In this document: positions 36,971-49,400 of the stretch, piece by piece
How the letters are laid out: each line of letters begins with the position of its first letter
Numbering within the stretch: the stretch's first letter is position 1
Source: Membranipora membranacea
Taxonomy: Eukaryota; Bryozoa; Gymnolaemata; Cheilostomatida; Membraniporidae
Reading direction: 5' to 3'
DNA: 64,000 bases
Assembly (NCBI GenBank): GCA_914767715.1
Contig: OU612068.1
Span: 4,960,001 to 5,024,000, forward strand
Notes under the pieces: generated by a model
The model's database searches: none
What the model was told of the DNA's origin: nothing
What the model saw: only the letters and a program-made list of their open reading frames with translations
Translations under genes and position numbers: made by a program

Positions 36971-37467
36971 TACTAAACTAGGAAGTGAAATTATTGCCCC
37001 CTGTTTCGCTTCTGTCAGGTACAACGAGGATTTGTGACCTAAGGAGATAACAGCCTGCCTTCTGGGTGAAACAGCATGAGTCGGGTTTTTTTTGCCTGTT
37101 TCACGAATATTAATTTCCACAATTCATTTATTAGCTCTTGGTGAGTTTTTGTCTCTTTAGTGCCTATATGTGGACAAGGTTTATCAATAAAACTCAGACA
37201 CCTCACTTGATGGGGTTCAGCATCTATATAAGAGGAAAATGTCAATATGTATATGAATCAGTAAATAGCCAGCAATTTAATTTTCTCAATAGGAGCCAAA
37301 AAGTTGTATTTTGTCAGGTATTCAAGAAAACCAGGTTTAATCTAAGCAACAAAGAATTATGACATCAAACCCCCACTGCCAAAGGTACTAGAAAATGTGT
37401 AGTTTGTCTACCAATCCTTTCTACCTCTTGTGTGTAGGTAAAAACAACCATTGCAGGTTTTAAATTA

Positions 37468-37485
37468 CCCTGTCTTGACAAGCTT
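37468..37485. repeat. Half copy of the 34-bp palindrome family
   Basis: CCTGTCTTGACAAGCTT matches the left half and centre of the palindrome at 9912-9945. It lies between the convergent DNAAF4 and PHM 3' ends and is repeated in copy 2 at about 46200-46217. Confidence 0.55.
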
Positions 37486-39263
37486 CACTGTTACGGGCAC
37501 ATGGAGAAAACCACATAGTAAAACCTATCCTGTTGCTTCCTCAAACTTCAGCTGCACTTAAAGCATAGCTTACACCTCATGTGTCAGAACTTCACTATTT
37601 GAGATTGCCACAAGAAGCTATTCCAGTTAGCTTTGGCTTAAAATAAAGCCCAACAGTACTGTGTAAAGATAGTCGACTCTATGCAATCATTTTTATTGAA
37701 AATAAAACCTTTTCCAGCAAAAATGATTTAGCTCATTGGGCTTTGAAGCTGTCTTCACGGTTTGTACTCTCGCTTTTGATAATCGGGTTCCATCATAGGT
37801 CGTACGAGGTTCACTCTATCATAAGAACTAGCATCTGCAGGTATGTCTGAAAATATATAGTGATTATAATATAAATATGTAGCCATTTAATATAATATAT
37901 TCGGTCAATGACAGTCTCGCTTTTTTTGGGATTTAACGGCACGAAGCGAGAATTTGTGGCATTCCATATTCAAACTTCTAATTGAACAGATGCTATTCAG
38001 TGCCATTGAATCTTGTTTGCAAACTCTTGAGCCTGTTCCACTGATGTCCCGAATATTTTTGTAGTCTGACTATTGTCACTGATATTCTTTTATCTTACCT
38101 TCTTCAGCATAGAAGTCAGTCCAGTGGAATGTCTGGGCATCTTTGAAACAGTAGCCATCATCTAAGTTTTCCTCGGCGTCGGTGTAATACATGAAATAAA
38201 AATTGCACATCTCATCTTTGTTGGTAGCTCTAAAAAGAGGAAACGGACTGTAATTTCCGTGACAAATATAGTATCCCCATGTTTTTCATTGGGCAAGAAC
38301 AAATCACAGTACTAATAAAGTTACAAGTCATAGAAGGATCTTTCTGTGTTGTCATGGAAAACATTGGCCAGGCAATATCCTTGTGCTTGTTTGCCCTCAT
38401 TAAAACCATGTTGCTAAATCCGTATTACACCAACTACTGCGCTTTTTAAATTTTATATTAACAACTAAACATAGTAATAATGACAGCTAGGGGCAAACAC
38501 TTGTATCATAAATCTGGTCACTTTAGAAGCTTTATAGATTTGCATCATGGCTGTGTGTTGGTTAATCAAACCCTCTGTTGTAAGAGTATAACTTACCCAA
38601 TGTTGGTATTCTCCGTCCGATTCATACTGCTCATCATACATCTCCCCGCCAATACGTCGCCGTTTCTGATATCCATCCCAGGGTGTGTGACATCATAGAA
38701 CATCTCGGGCTGCTGCGGAGACATACGACCAATCTCAGTCCATTCCCCATCTCTTATTCTGTAACCTGATGTTATTCTACCTGTGGGTCATGGACAGAGA
38801 GCTTTAATATGAAGAATATATATTATGATGGCTGATGACAACCATAGCGGGTATACATTTATATTGTGAATCTGGAATGCAAAATTATAAATGAAAAGCT
38901 GTGAACCAAAGTGTCAAAGCTCGTACTTGATTTTTGTAATTTAACTCCGTCACCAAATGGGAACAAGAAGATAACCATTGGCTTGCATATGAAGATCATG
39001 CAAACATAAATCGACAAGATTTGCGTTACAGTTTTGCTGTTCCATAATACATAATCATACCTAGATTGTGTGCGTGGGTTCTGTATCCGAAAGGGTATAT
39101 GGTTCTATTCTCATTATAAGGACAGGCAGATTCTAAGTGGAATGCTGAAAATAGGAAATAGGAGCTTATATGCCAAGTTATCTTTGATTTACTTGACAAT
39201 TGAAGGAAATGATTGATTAATTGGTATTATATCGATATTGTTTTAGAACATGTGGTACACATT

Positions 39264-39373
39264 AGTTTAAGTGCTCAAACGGTGCCAGATGCTGGTAGAG
39301 GCATTTCATTATCAACCATGGTTGATAATGAAATGCCTCTACCAGCATCTTACACCGTTTGAGCACTTAAACT
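39264..39373. mobile_element. 110-bp near-perfect palindrome in PHM intron (copy 1)
   Basis: Begins AGTTTAAGTGCTCAAACGGTG and mirrors itself around CCATGG at its centre, with GATGCTGGTAGAGGCATTTC on the left and its complement on the right. One small mismatch zone near each shoulder. Related to CACCGTTTGAGCGCTCAAAC near 9369. The duplicate is at 47996-48105. Confidence 0.85.
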
Positions 39374-39773
39374 AGGTCACGTTAGAACGGCAAATTCGGA
39401 GCTAATGTTCTATCAAAATGAGAGACTGCAACAGGACCTGGTAGTAGAAGGGTAGGTAAAAGGAAATGTTAACACATTATAACAAGCTTCTTCCTTCGAC
39501 AAAACATGTACTTTGATAAATAAACCAAGGACCAGAGGAACCTCTAACTCCTGTGATAAACTCACCTGGTTGCTGTGGTGGAATGAATCCCCAGTTTCCA
39601 AGAATATAGAAACCCATCTGATTTGGCTGCCTTTAAAATTGGAAAGGGTGGTCACCTGGATTCCCGGTATTGCATTTGGACAATTGGAATAATTAAAAAG
39701 TTCTGCTGATGTAGCAATTGGGATTATCCTAGTACAATATGTTTCAGTCATTATTAAATGCACAGACTTCAGT

Positions 39774-39809
39774 TAGCCTGTCTTGAAAAGCCATGTTGAA
39801 ACAGGCTTA
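39774..39809. repeat. Diverged full copy of the 34-bp palindrome family
   Basis: TAGCCTGTCTTGAAAAGCCA followed by TGTTGAAACAGGCTTA has the same ends and length as the element at 9912-9945 but with several changes. It lies in a PHM intron; the second copy is near 48506-48541. Confidence 0.55.
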
Positions 39810-41012
39810 AAAACTTTTACTCCTTGCTATAACTACAGTGAAAACACACATATGGCCAAGTGGATCCCGAATTGGTGGTAGTTGAACTGAATCGTAAGTT
39901 ATAACTCACTTTTCATCGGTGATTCTGAGCGTGACTCCACTATGATCATAATGTCCCTCTGAAAATTTTAAAAGCCAGCATTATAACAATTATTCACAGT
40001 TTACTGTCCATGAAGCTAGCCTAGTACACTCATACAGGTTCCCTTATTGCGATAAATCACAATCCGCAAACCTTTTTCAGCGCTTTTAAAATTATTGTTT
40101 CCCTGTTTCCCCAGTAATTTCATGCTGGTTGATTATGTCAAGGAAGAAAAACTCAATTACACTCGTTTTTACTCTACATTTGTGGTTACTACTTGCGTAG
40201 AATAGTTTTAAATTGATGATCATACCACAGCCAGCCCTTAATGGTGTTCGGGAAAGCGATCGTGGCCGTAGGCAGCCTTTGAGGGCTGGCTTCGGATCAG
40301 ACCAGTGTAGGGCCACTCTTGCATCTCATTAGGCAGTTCGTACCTGGAAACTGTTTTTTGTAGTGGAGCTGAAGTACCATGTATTGGATGTCTGTATCAC
40401 CTCCGACTCTCAGTCCCACTCCTTCTGGCATTTTCTTACTGGGCGCGTCATTTGCCCATGCGTAGACAATCCTCTTACCCATCTGACCTTTGCCCTTTGG
40501 GACCTGGCCACAGACGTCTAATTCTTCCCTTTCTTTACCTCCACATTGCCTATTATTTCATAAATAAAATGTCAGGATACTCATGGTGGTACCGAGTGCC
40601 GCCTTTGTACACTAGCCTTGTCAAAGTGCCACAAAAAAGGGGCCGCACAAAAAGGCTACTTTAGTGAATACATTGCAGAATAGACTCTTTGACATAAATG
40701 TCTTTGTAATAAACAGATTTCAACAAAATCGCAATTACCTGCTCTCTTCACCTTTACGCATAACCAATCAGATAAAAGCGACACTCCGAAAATAAAAACA
40801 TATCACAACCCATGAACAGGTTGTCCAACCTGAGCGGTTGATTATGTGGACTGCCCACACACATGTTCTGTGGCTGCAATGGGAGCTTCCACCACTCTGA
40901 TCGAAGCAACTGATGGCTGTTGAAAATGTCATATACAGAAATGTATCTACATTTGACTAGTGACACTAATAAAACAAAGGCACTAAGCCAAAGGTGTAAT
41001 CATCCAACTCAC

Positions 41013-41041
41013 CCTGACTTTTTCTTGCCTGTTGAAGTCAT
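41013..41041 (-). pseudogene. Orphan duplicate of the membrane-protein first exon
   Basis: Identical to 32282-32310, including ATG and the GTGAGT donor. The left duplication breakpoint (32259) lies 23 bp inside intron 1 of the membrane-protein gene, so copy 2 kept exon 1 only. Reading leftward, the next sequence is a PHM intron and then PHM exons on the same strand. Confidence 0.8.
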
Positions 41042-41510
41042 TCTATTATTATGGCTGAGCAAAGGAACAGCCTCCTTTTTACCTCTCATTTTCTCTGAAA
41101 CGTGGAACTAGACTTTGAAAACAAGCTATAAAGCAGTGCTTGTGTTTTACTGAGATTGTGGACAACCCAACATTCCTCTGATAGATCGGTACACAAGTAA
41201 AAGCAAGTTTTTTTTAGCTGACAAATGATTGCAGGTGCTACTTGGCAGCCATTTGTAAACAAACTGGGTTTCCCTTCTCGTAGTGTCAGGGAATAATGCG
41301 AGATTTCATAGACACATTAAAAATTATATTTCATTAAAACTATTATTCATCATATGTCAATGATATTGACCTTGAACTAGGTGCCTAGAGCTTTGTAAAC
41401 AAAATTAAGATTTTTCACTCTGTTAGAGTGACACTTTGAGACCCAAGTTCATTCATCACTTCTCTACCACACCAACGCAGAACTAACACTTGATTGACAT
41501 ACGGATAAAA

Positions 41511-44500
41511 ATGCCTTTAGTTATCAAGGATTACAGCTGGGAGGAAACACCAAAGACAGTAGCAATAAGTGTTCCTTTAAAAGGTGTAAAAAAAGACAAA
41601 GTGAATATTCTATCATCAGATGAATTTTTAAAGGTACATAACATACACAGGGTATATATTGTATGATCTGATAGTAGGGTATGTTTCTGACTGTCCATAC
41701 AACATCATGAGTAGGCTAAATTTGTTGATCTTGTTTAGCATAGCCATGATCTACAGCATAGAAGATCTGCTTTTAACTAGATTATAATCAATAAAATAAA
41801 CTATCATGTTCTTTATATATAAAACATGTCTGAGTGTATACTTAAAATATTTGATAGCTGAACAAGGTAATCCACTTATTTGCAGGTGAGCTTTCCCCCA
41901 TACATTTTTGAAGTTTTACTATTTGATCTGGTGGACGACTCTTCCAGTACAGCGCGAATCGACAATGGAATGGTGCTATTTACCCTGAGCAAACTCACAG
42001 AACAAACATGGGGTCGACTCTGCTCTCCTGTTATGGGTAAGAAATCTTACCTTCCGAAACCTCAAAACCCTGATTGCCAATGTCAAATAGGTGATGAAAT
42101 CAATTTGGTTCTGTTCTCCTCAGAGGTTTATTATCATCTAAATAATTGCCTGAGGAATGCAGCTGAAAATGCCTTCCATGTATGTTAATCCAAGAGGTAA
42201 TCCCATTGGCTTTTTTCTGAAAACAAAAGACCTACAAGAAGTTTTAAAATTCTGATATGAAAAAGGCGAATAATTTAAGTCTATCACTATCTTTTCGTAC
42301 AGAGAATAAACCAGCATATAGACTAAAAATAGAGGAGAATCTAGTCAAAATACAACAAAAGGCCGAAGAAGAAGACAAGAAAAGAGTGGAGAAGAAAAGG
42401 GAGAATGAAAAGCATGCCTTACACAAAGCTATGGATGTAAGTTACTTCGCTACCTGAGCTGAAATCAATAGTGATGATTTGAAATAATTTGAGTTGGGAG
42501 CATGGATGAATGTGCTGTTCATGGTTTGATCTATTTTCAAGTTTCTGTGCATTACAGTTTGTAAATAACTCCTTATTTATTCTTCTAGCATGATCAACAA
42601 GAACGTGAGAGAATTATTGCTATCAAAGAATCAGAAAAAAAGAGAGCAACAGATGAACTAGAAAAATGGAAAATGGAACAGCGTCAAGCAGCATTGGTAG
42701 TAAGTTAATGTCTTTATCTTCAGTTATTTTGTTTTCAACCTGTGGCTGTGTGAGGGTCATAATAGCTGCTAGACACTTTGGTTACTAGTTGATAATGAGA
42801 AAATGATATACGCAGATAGATATACACAGGTATTAATTTTTAGATTCCTCAGAGTTGTACATGCTGTTACTTTTTTGCGGCATTTAGTACATGCATCTTT
42901 CTCATTGCAAATTTTGGTAGGATATGCCTTTCAACTAAATTTCGGACTCAAACCAAGAATAGTAGTATCAAAGAGCTGTCAATCATTTGGCTGACCATTT
43001 TGTTACTTATATGTTGAAGCACAAGGCTTGTTTGCTATTTAGGAGAAGGCTATGCTTGAAGAGGTAGCAAGAAAAGAAAGAGAACTCCGAGATGCAGAGC
43101 ATAGACGCGAGAAACTACTGGAAAAAGCCAAACGCAAGAGTAAGTTGGATTATTTGCATAAACATAATAATCTTAATCAGAACCATGGAATATATGATTA
43201 TGGTCAGAAAATGGAAAACAACAGGATATGCTTTCCGAGAACATGAACACATAGGTACATATATACTTGATTTGTTGCAGACAATGTGTTTGAAGCTAAC
43301 TCTGAGGACTCTGTGAGAGAATCAGGAAAAATAGAAGTGAAATTTACTCCTCGTGTTTTTCCAACTGCCATGAGGGAGTCAACAAAACATCTAGAAGATG
43401 AGGTAAATCATGGTGAAACATTCTCTGAATGAAGCTTCTGATTTGTATGAGCAGGTTAAGCTCGTTCAGCTACAATCAATATACAATCAATGTACACCCA
43501 TGGGTATATCTTATATAATTTCTGTTTGGAGTGTGCTTCTTTACCACATCTCCATATGTACAACAGCTATTACTGATTTTGATCAGCTGATGGCAGTAGG
43601 GAATATGTCCTTTTAACATCCTGGCATTTGCGAGAGAAGTCTGATTTTTGGGATGGGCTTTTTTCTCTATGAATTGGGTCCTGCCATCCTGAGCTGAGAC
43701 CTCAAATCATTACAGTGAGAATTTTTAGCATTCCATTTTCAAACCCTCCATTCGCACCTACTGCCATCTTAGCTTTATACTTATATTAGCTACTAGGACA
43801 CTGATACCTCAATATAACTTATTTCTGTTTCCAGTGGTTGAAAAAGCAAGCGGAAGCTTCCAGAACGGCTGATATTGCAGACTCAGATTTGTCTGAAGAG
43901 GAGAGAAATCCGCTATTCATGAAAGATAAAGCAGAGTAAGTTTCTTGTGGCCGTACTTTCAATGCAGTTCAGTTTAAACCAAATGTTTGGAACTTTCCAT
44001 GAACAGAATTGATTAAAATTGCGGAATAACTTAAAGTGAAAACAAGTCACACTGATCTGAGGGAATATTCTATACATTGAGCTTTTACGTTTTATTTTGT
44101 AAACTAAATCAAGAGTTTATTCATGTTCAGAAAAGAAAATATTTCAAATTAATTTTCATTTTGCAGCAAGTTTTTCAAAAACGGAGACTTTCAGGCAGCT
44201 GTGAATGGATATACACATGCAATCAGACTGTCGCAGGGCAAGATGCCATCGTATCCTTTTCATACCTCAGATGCAAGAAGATCTGTAACTTTGAGTTGGG
44301 GACAGCTTGTTCATATTACCGTTAAAACTAGGAAGTTGTAGAACAGCCCTACCCTTTTTCCTTGGGAAAATTGCATGAAGCACAAGTTGTTTAGAACTTC
44401 GATTCTGCTGTCTTTCATCGACTACAGCATCTCTTGGCAACATCTGAGTTAAATCTGTTGATTAGTTCTGCTCTTTGACGCTGATTAAACTGCGAAAGAG

Positions 44501-45702
44501 GACGAGCATTTACAAATCTATACCATCTGGTACTGTTATTGTATTGTTTCCTTAGCTTTGCGTATTTCAGATTGTACTCCAATCGAGCAGCGTGCCATCT
44601 CAAGTTAAGGAATCTCATCAAGTCTGTAGAAGACTCCTCTAAAGTAAGTCGGTCTGATTAAAAAATTATGAAAGATATTGAAGATAGCTGCAGGCTTTCC
44701 ATGTTACTCCTCAAAATAGGTTACATTAAATGCAAGCTTTCTCCAGTCAAGACAAACACGCAAGCTAAACTCTAGCTTACCCTTTGTCCGCGCCCCCACC
44801 CCTCCGAAACATATAGATTGTCAATACAAGTTAGCCAGAGCCTGACACTGTAATAGCTAGTATTAACCAGTGATTAAGTAGTCAGGTTTGATTGGGTTAA
44901 ACATCTGTCATCCACTGCATGTGATGAACACACTAAATACCCTCTTCTGTCTGCCAATTTGCAGCCATAAAGTTATTCCGCAATACTGGCCTTTGGCCTC
45001 CAGAGTTTTCATTGCTATTCAGTTACAATTTCTATAATCACCTGCATTTAAAGTCTATGCCTGCATTATATAAATATATTGACATATATCTGAATTTACT
45101 TTAGGCACTGGAGTTGCTGACTCCTGCAGTACCACAGAATGCTTCTAGTAGAGTTAAAGCCCATGTGAGAAGAGGTACTGCTTTCTGTGAGCTGGAGCTA
45201 TATGTGGAAGGTAATTCAACTGTTCAAATTATGTTCAATAATTTGTCTGTTGTAATGAGTATTTTATCCCTGTTTAACCAGGAACTTTGGGACATATGCA
45301 TTGAACTCGCTGGTTTATCTTCTTTGTTTTGAAAACATTATACATCAAAAGGTGTGAGAGTCGTCTCTACTTATTTAAAGGTATCACAACTTCAACATCA
45401 GTTTTTGTGTTTTTCATGTTCCAAACTCCCCAGTGTCAGCTTTGGCATATCAAGCACAAATTTAATTTTATTTACACTATTCTCTAATCTATATCGTTTG
45501 ATCTTGATTAAAGCAATTTAAAACACTTGGTATGGTAAGAATAGTTTGATCCTGGATGATGAGATGATACATTATCTTGAATTACTATCTGTTTACAGGT
45601 CTACTCGACTACCAGGCAGCTTTAAAAATAGACCCTGAGAACCAGCAGCTGATTAAAGATGAAGAAAATATCCGTCAGATAGTCCAGAGCAGCGAGGGGT
45701 GA
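41511..45702 (+). CDS. DNAAF4: Dynein axonemal assembly factor 4, copy 2
   Basis: Second complete copy, exon for exon: 41511-41633, 41886-42036, 42303-42436, 42589-42699, 43043-43139, 43281-43402, 43835-43935, 44167-44250, 44571-44643, 45105-45210, 45599-45702. The coding sequence is identical to copy 1 by inspection; the differences I found fall in introns or non-coding sequence. It retains the same 470 bp upstream, so both copies should have the same core promoter, but copy 2 has PHM sequence further upstream rather than the membrane-protein gene. Confidence 0.93.
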
Positions 45703-46370
45703 TACTAAACTAGGAAGTGAAATTATTGCCCCCTGTTTCGCTTCTGTCAGGTACAACGAGGATTTGTGACCTAAGGAGATAACAGCCTGCCTTCTGGGTG
45801 AAACAGCATGAGTCGGGTTTTTTTTGCCTGTTTCACGAATATTAATTTCCACAATTCATTTATTAGCTCTTGGTGAGTTTTTGTCTCTTTAGTGCCTATA
45901 TGTGGACAAGGTTTATCAATAAAACTCAGACACCTCACTTGATGGGGTTCAGCATCTATATAAGAGGAAAATGTCAATATGTATATGAATCAGTAAATAG
46001 CCAGCAATTTAATTTTCTCAATAGGAGCCAAAAAGTTGTATTTTGTCAGGTATTCAAGAAAACCAGGTTTAATCTAAGCAACAAAGAATTATGACATCAA
46101 ACCCCCACTGCCAAAGGTACTAGAAAATGTGTAGTTTGTCTACCAATCCTTTCTACCTCTTGTGTGTAGGTAAAAACAACCATTGCAGGTTTTAAATTAC
46201 CCTGTCTTGACAAGCTTCACTGTTACGGGCACATGGAGAAAACCACATAGTAAAACCTATCCTGTTGCTTCCTCAAACTTCAGCTGCACTTAAAGCATAG
46301 CTTACACCTCATGTGTCAGAACTTCACTATTTGAGATTGCCACAAGAAGCTATTCCAGTTAGCTTTGGCT

Positions 46371-46440
46371 TAAAATAAAGCCCAACAGTACTGTGTAAAG
46401 ATAGTCGACTCTATGCAATCATTTTTATTGAAAATAAAAC
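46371..46440. terminator. Facing polyadenylation signals between DNAAF4 copy 2 and PHM
   Basis: On the minus strand AATAAA (complement of 46424-46429) lies about 58 bp after the PHM stop. On the plus strand AATAAA words at about 46374 and 46433 lie 670-730 bp after the DNAAF4 stop. The two genes converge here, so their 3' untranslated regions may overlap. The same arrangement exists in copy 1 around 37639-37708. Confidence 0.45.
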
Positions 46441-46486
46441 CTTTTCCAGCAAAAATGATTTAGCTCATTGGGCTTTGAAGCTGTCT

Positions 46487-49400
46487 TCACGGTTTGTACT
46501 CTCGCTTTTGATAATCGGGTTCCATCATAGGTCGTACGAGGTTCACTCTATCATAAGAACTAGCATCTGCAGGTATGTCTGAAAATATATAGTGATTATA
46601 ATATAAATATGTAGCCATTTAATATAATATATTCGGTCAATGACAGTCTCGCTTTTTTTGGGATTTAACGGCACGAAGCGAGAATTTGTGGCATTCCATA
46701 TTCAAACTTCTAATTGAACAGATGCTATTCAGTGCCATTGAATCTTGTTTGCAAACTCTTGAGCCTGTTCCACTGATGTCCCGAATATTTTTGTAGTCTG
46801 ACTATTGTCACTGATATTCTTTTATCTTACCTTCTTCAGCATAGAAGTCAGTCCAGTGGAATGTCTGGGCATCTTTGAAACAGTAGCCATCATCTAAGTT
46901 TTCCTCGGCGTCGGTGTAATACATGAAATAAAAATTGCACATCTCATCTTTGTTGGTAGCTCTAAAAAGAGGAAACGGACTGTAATTTCCGTGACAAATA
47001 TAGTATCCCCATGTTTTTCATTGGGCAAGAACAAATCACAGTACTAATAAAGTTACAAGTCATAGAAGGATCTTTCTGTGTTGTCATGGAAAACATTGGC
47101 CAGGCAATATCCTTGTGCTTGTTTGCCCTCATTAAAACCATGTTGCTAAATCTGTATTACACCAACTACTGCGCTTTTTAAATTTTATATTAACAACTAA
47201 ACATAGTAATAATGACAGCTAGGGGCAAACACTTGTATCATAAATCTGGTCACTTTAGAAGCTTTATAGATTTGCATCATGGCTGTGTGTTGGTTAATCA
47301 AACCCTCTGTTGTAAGAGTATAACTTACCCAATGTTGGTATTCTCCGTCCGATTCATACTGCTCATCATACATCTCCCCGCCAATACGTCGCCGTTTCTG
47401 ATATCCATCCCAGGGTGTGTGACATCATAGAACATCTCGGGCTGCTGCGGAGACATACGACCAATCTCAGTCCATTCCCCATCTCTTATTCTGTAACCTG
47501 ATGTTATTCTACCTGTGGGTCATGGACAGAGAGCTTTAATATGAAGAATATATATTATGATGGCTGATGACAACCATAGCGGGTATACATTTATATTGTG
47601 AATCTGGAATGCAAAATTATAAATGAAAAGCTGTGAACCAAAGTGTCAAAGCTCGTACTTGATTTTTGTAATTTAACTCCGTCACCAAATGGGAACAAGA
47701 AGATAACCATTGGCTTGCATATGAAGATCATGCAAACATAAATCGACAAGATTTGCGTTACAGTTTTGCTGTTCCATAATACATAATCATACCTAGATTG
47801 TGTGCGTGGGTTCTGTATCCGAAAGGGTATATGGTTCTATTCTCATTATAAGGACAGGCAGATTCTAAGTGGAATGCTGAAAATAGGAAATAGGAGCTTA
47901 TATGCCAAGTTATCTTTGATTTACTTGACAATTGAAGGAAATGATTGATTAATTGGTATTATATCGATATTGTTTTAGAACATGTGGTACACATTAGTTT
48001 AAGTGCTCAAACGGTGCCAGATGCTGGTAGAGGCATTTCATTATCAACCATGGTTGATAATGAAATGCCTCTACCAGCATCTTACACCGTTTGAGCACTT
48101 AAACTAGGTCACGTTAGAACGGCAAATTCGGAGCTAATGTTCTATCAAAATGAGAGACTGCAACAGGACCTGGTAGTAGAAGGGTAGGTAAAAGGAAATG
48201 TTAACACATTATAACAAGCTTCTTCCTTCGACAAAACATGTACTTTGATAAATAAACCAAGGACCAGAGGAACCTCTAACTCCTGTGATAAACTCACCTG
48301 GTTGCTGTGGTGGAATGAATCCCCAGTTTCCAAGAATATAGAAACCCATCTGATTTGGCTGCCTTTAAAATTGGAAAGGGTGGTCACCTGGATTCCCGGT
48401 ATTGCATTTGGACAATTGGAATAATTAAAAAGTTCTGCTGATGTAGCAATTGGGATTATCCTAGTACAATATGTTTCAGTCATTATTAAATGCACAGACT
48501 TCAGTTAGCCTGTCTTGAAAAGCCATGTTGAAACAGGCTTAAAAACTTTTACTCCTTGCTATAACTACAGTGAAAACACACATATGGCCAAGTGGATCCC
48601 GAATTGGTGGTAGTTGAACTGAATCGTAAGTTATAACTCACTTTTCATCGGTGATTCTGAGCGTGACTCCACTATGATCATAATGTCCCTCTGAAAATTT
48701 TAAAAGCCAGCATTATAACAATTATTCACAGTTTACTGTCCATGAAGCTAGCCTAGTACACTCATACAGGTTCCCTTATTGCGATAAATCACAATCCGCA
48801 AACCTTTTTCAGCGCTTTTAAAATTATTGTTTCCCTGTTTCCCCAGTAATTTCATGCTGGTTGATTATGTCAAGGAAGAAAAACTCAATTACACTCGTTT
48901 TTACTCTACATTTGTGGTTACTACTTGCGTAGAATAGTTTTAAATTGATGATCATACCACAGCCAGCCCTTAATGGTGTTCGGGAAAGCGATCGTGGCCG
49001 TAGGCAGCCTTTGAGGGCTGGCTTCGGATCAGACCAGTGTAGGGCCACTCTTGCATCTCATTAGGCAGTTCGTACCTGGAAACTGTTTTTTGTAGTGGAG
49101 CTGAAGTACCATGTATTGGATGTCTGTATCACCTCCGACTCTCAGTCCCACTCCTTCTGGCATTTTCTTACTGGGCGCGTCATTTGCCCATGCGTAGACA
49201 ATCCTCTTACCCATCTGACCTTTGCCCTTTGGGACCTGGCCACAGACGTCTAATTCTTCCCTTTCTTTACCTCCACATTGCCTATTATTTCATAAATAAA
49301 ATGTCAGGATACTCATGGTGGTACCGAGTGCCGCCTTTGTACACTAGCCTTGTCAAAGTGCCACAAAAAAGGGGCCGCACAAAAAGGCTACTTTAGTGAA

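Larger units (their letters stand above)
37755..40517 (-). pseudogene. 5'-truncated PHM copy (left duplicate)
   Basis: Seven exons identical to the 3' part of the intact PHM gene: 40344-40517, 39910-39958, 39566-39630, 39061-39144, 38597-38780, 38099-38229, 37755-37846. The three upstream exons carrying the start codon, signal peptide and the paired copper-ligand histidines are absent. Beyond 40517 the sequence reaches the duplication junction at 40989/40990 and then the upstream region of DNAAF4 copy 2. Without those exons no active, secreted enzyme can be made. The exons themselves carry no mutations, consistent with a very recent event or an assembly artefact. Confidence 0.85.
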
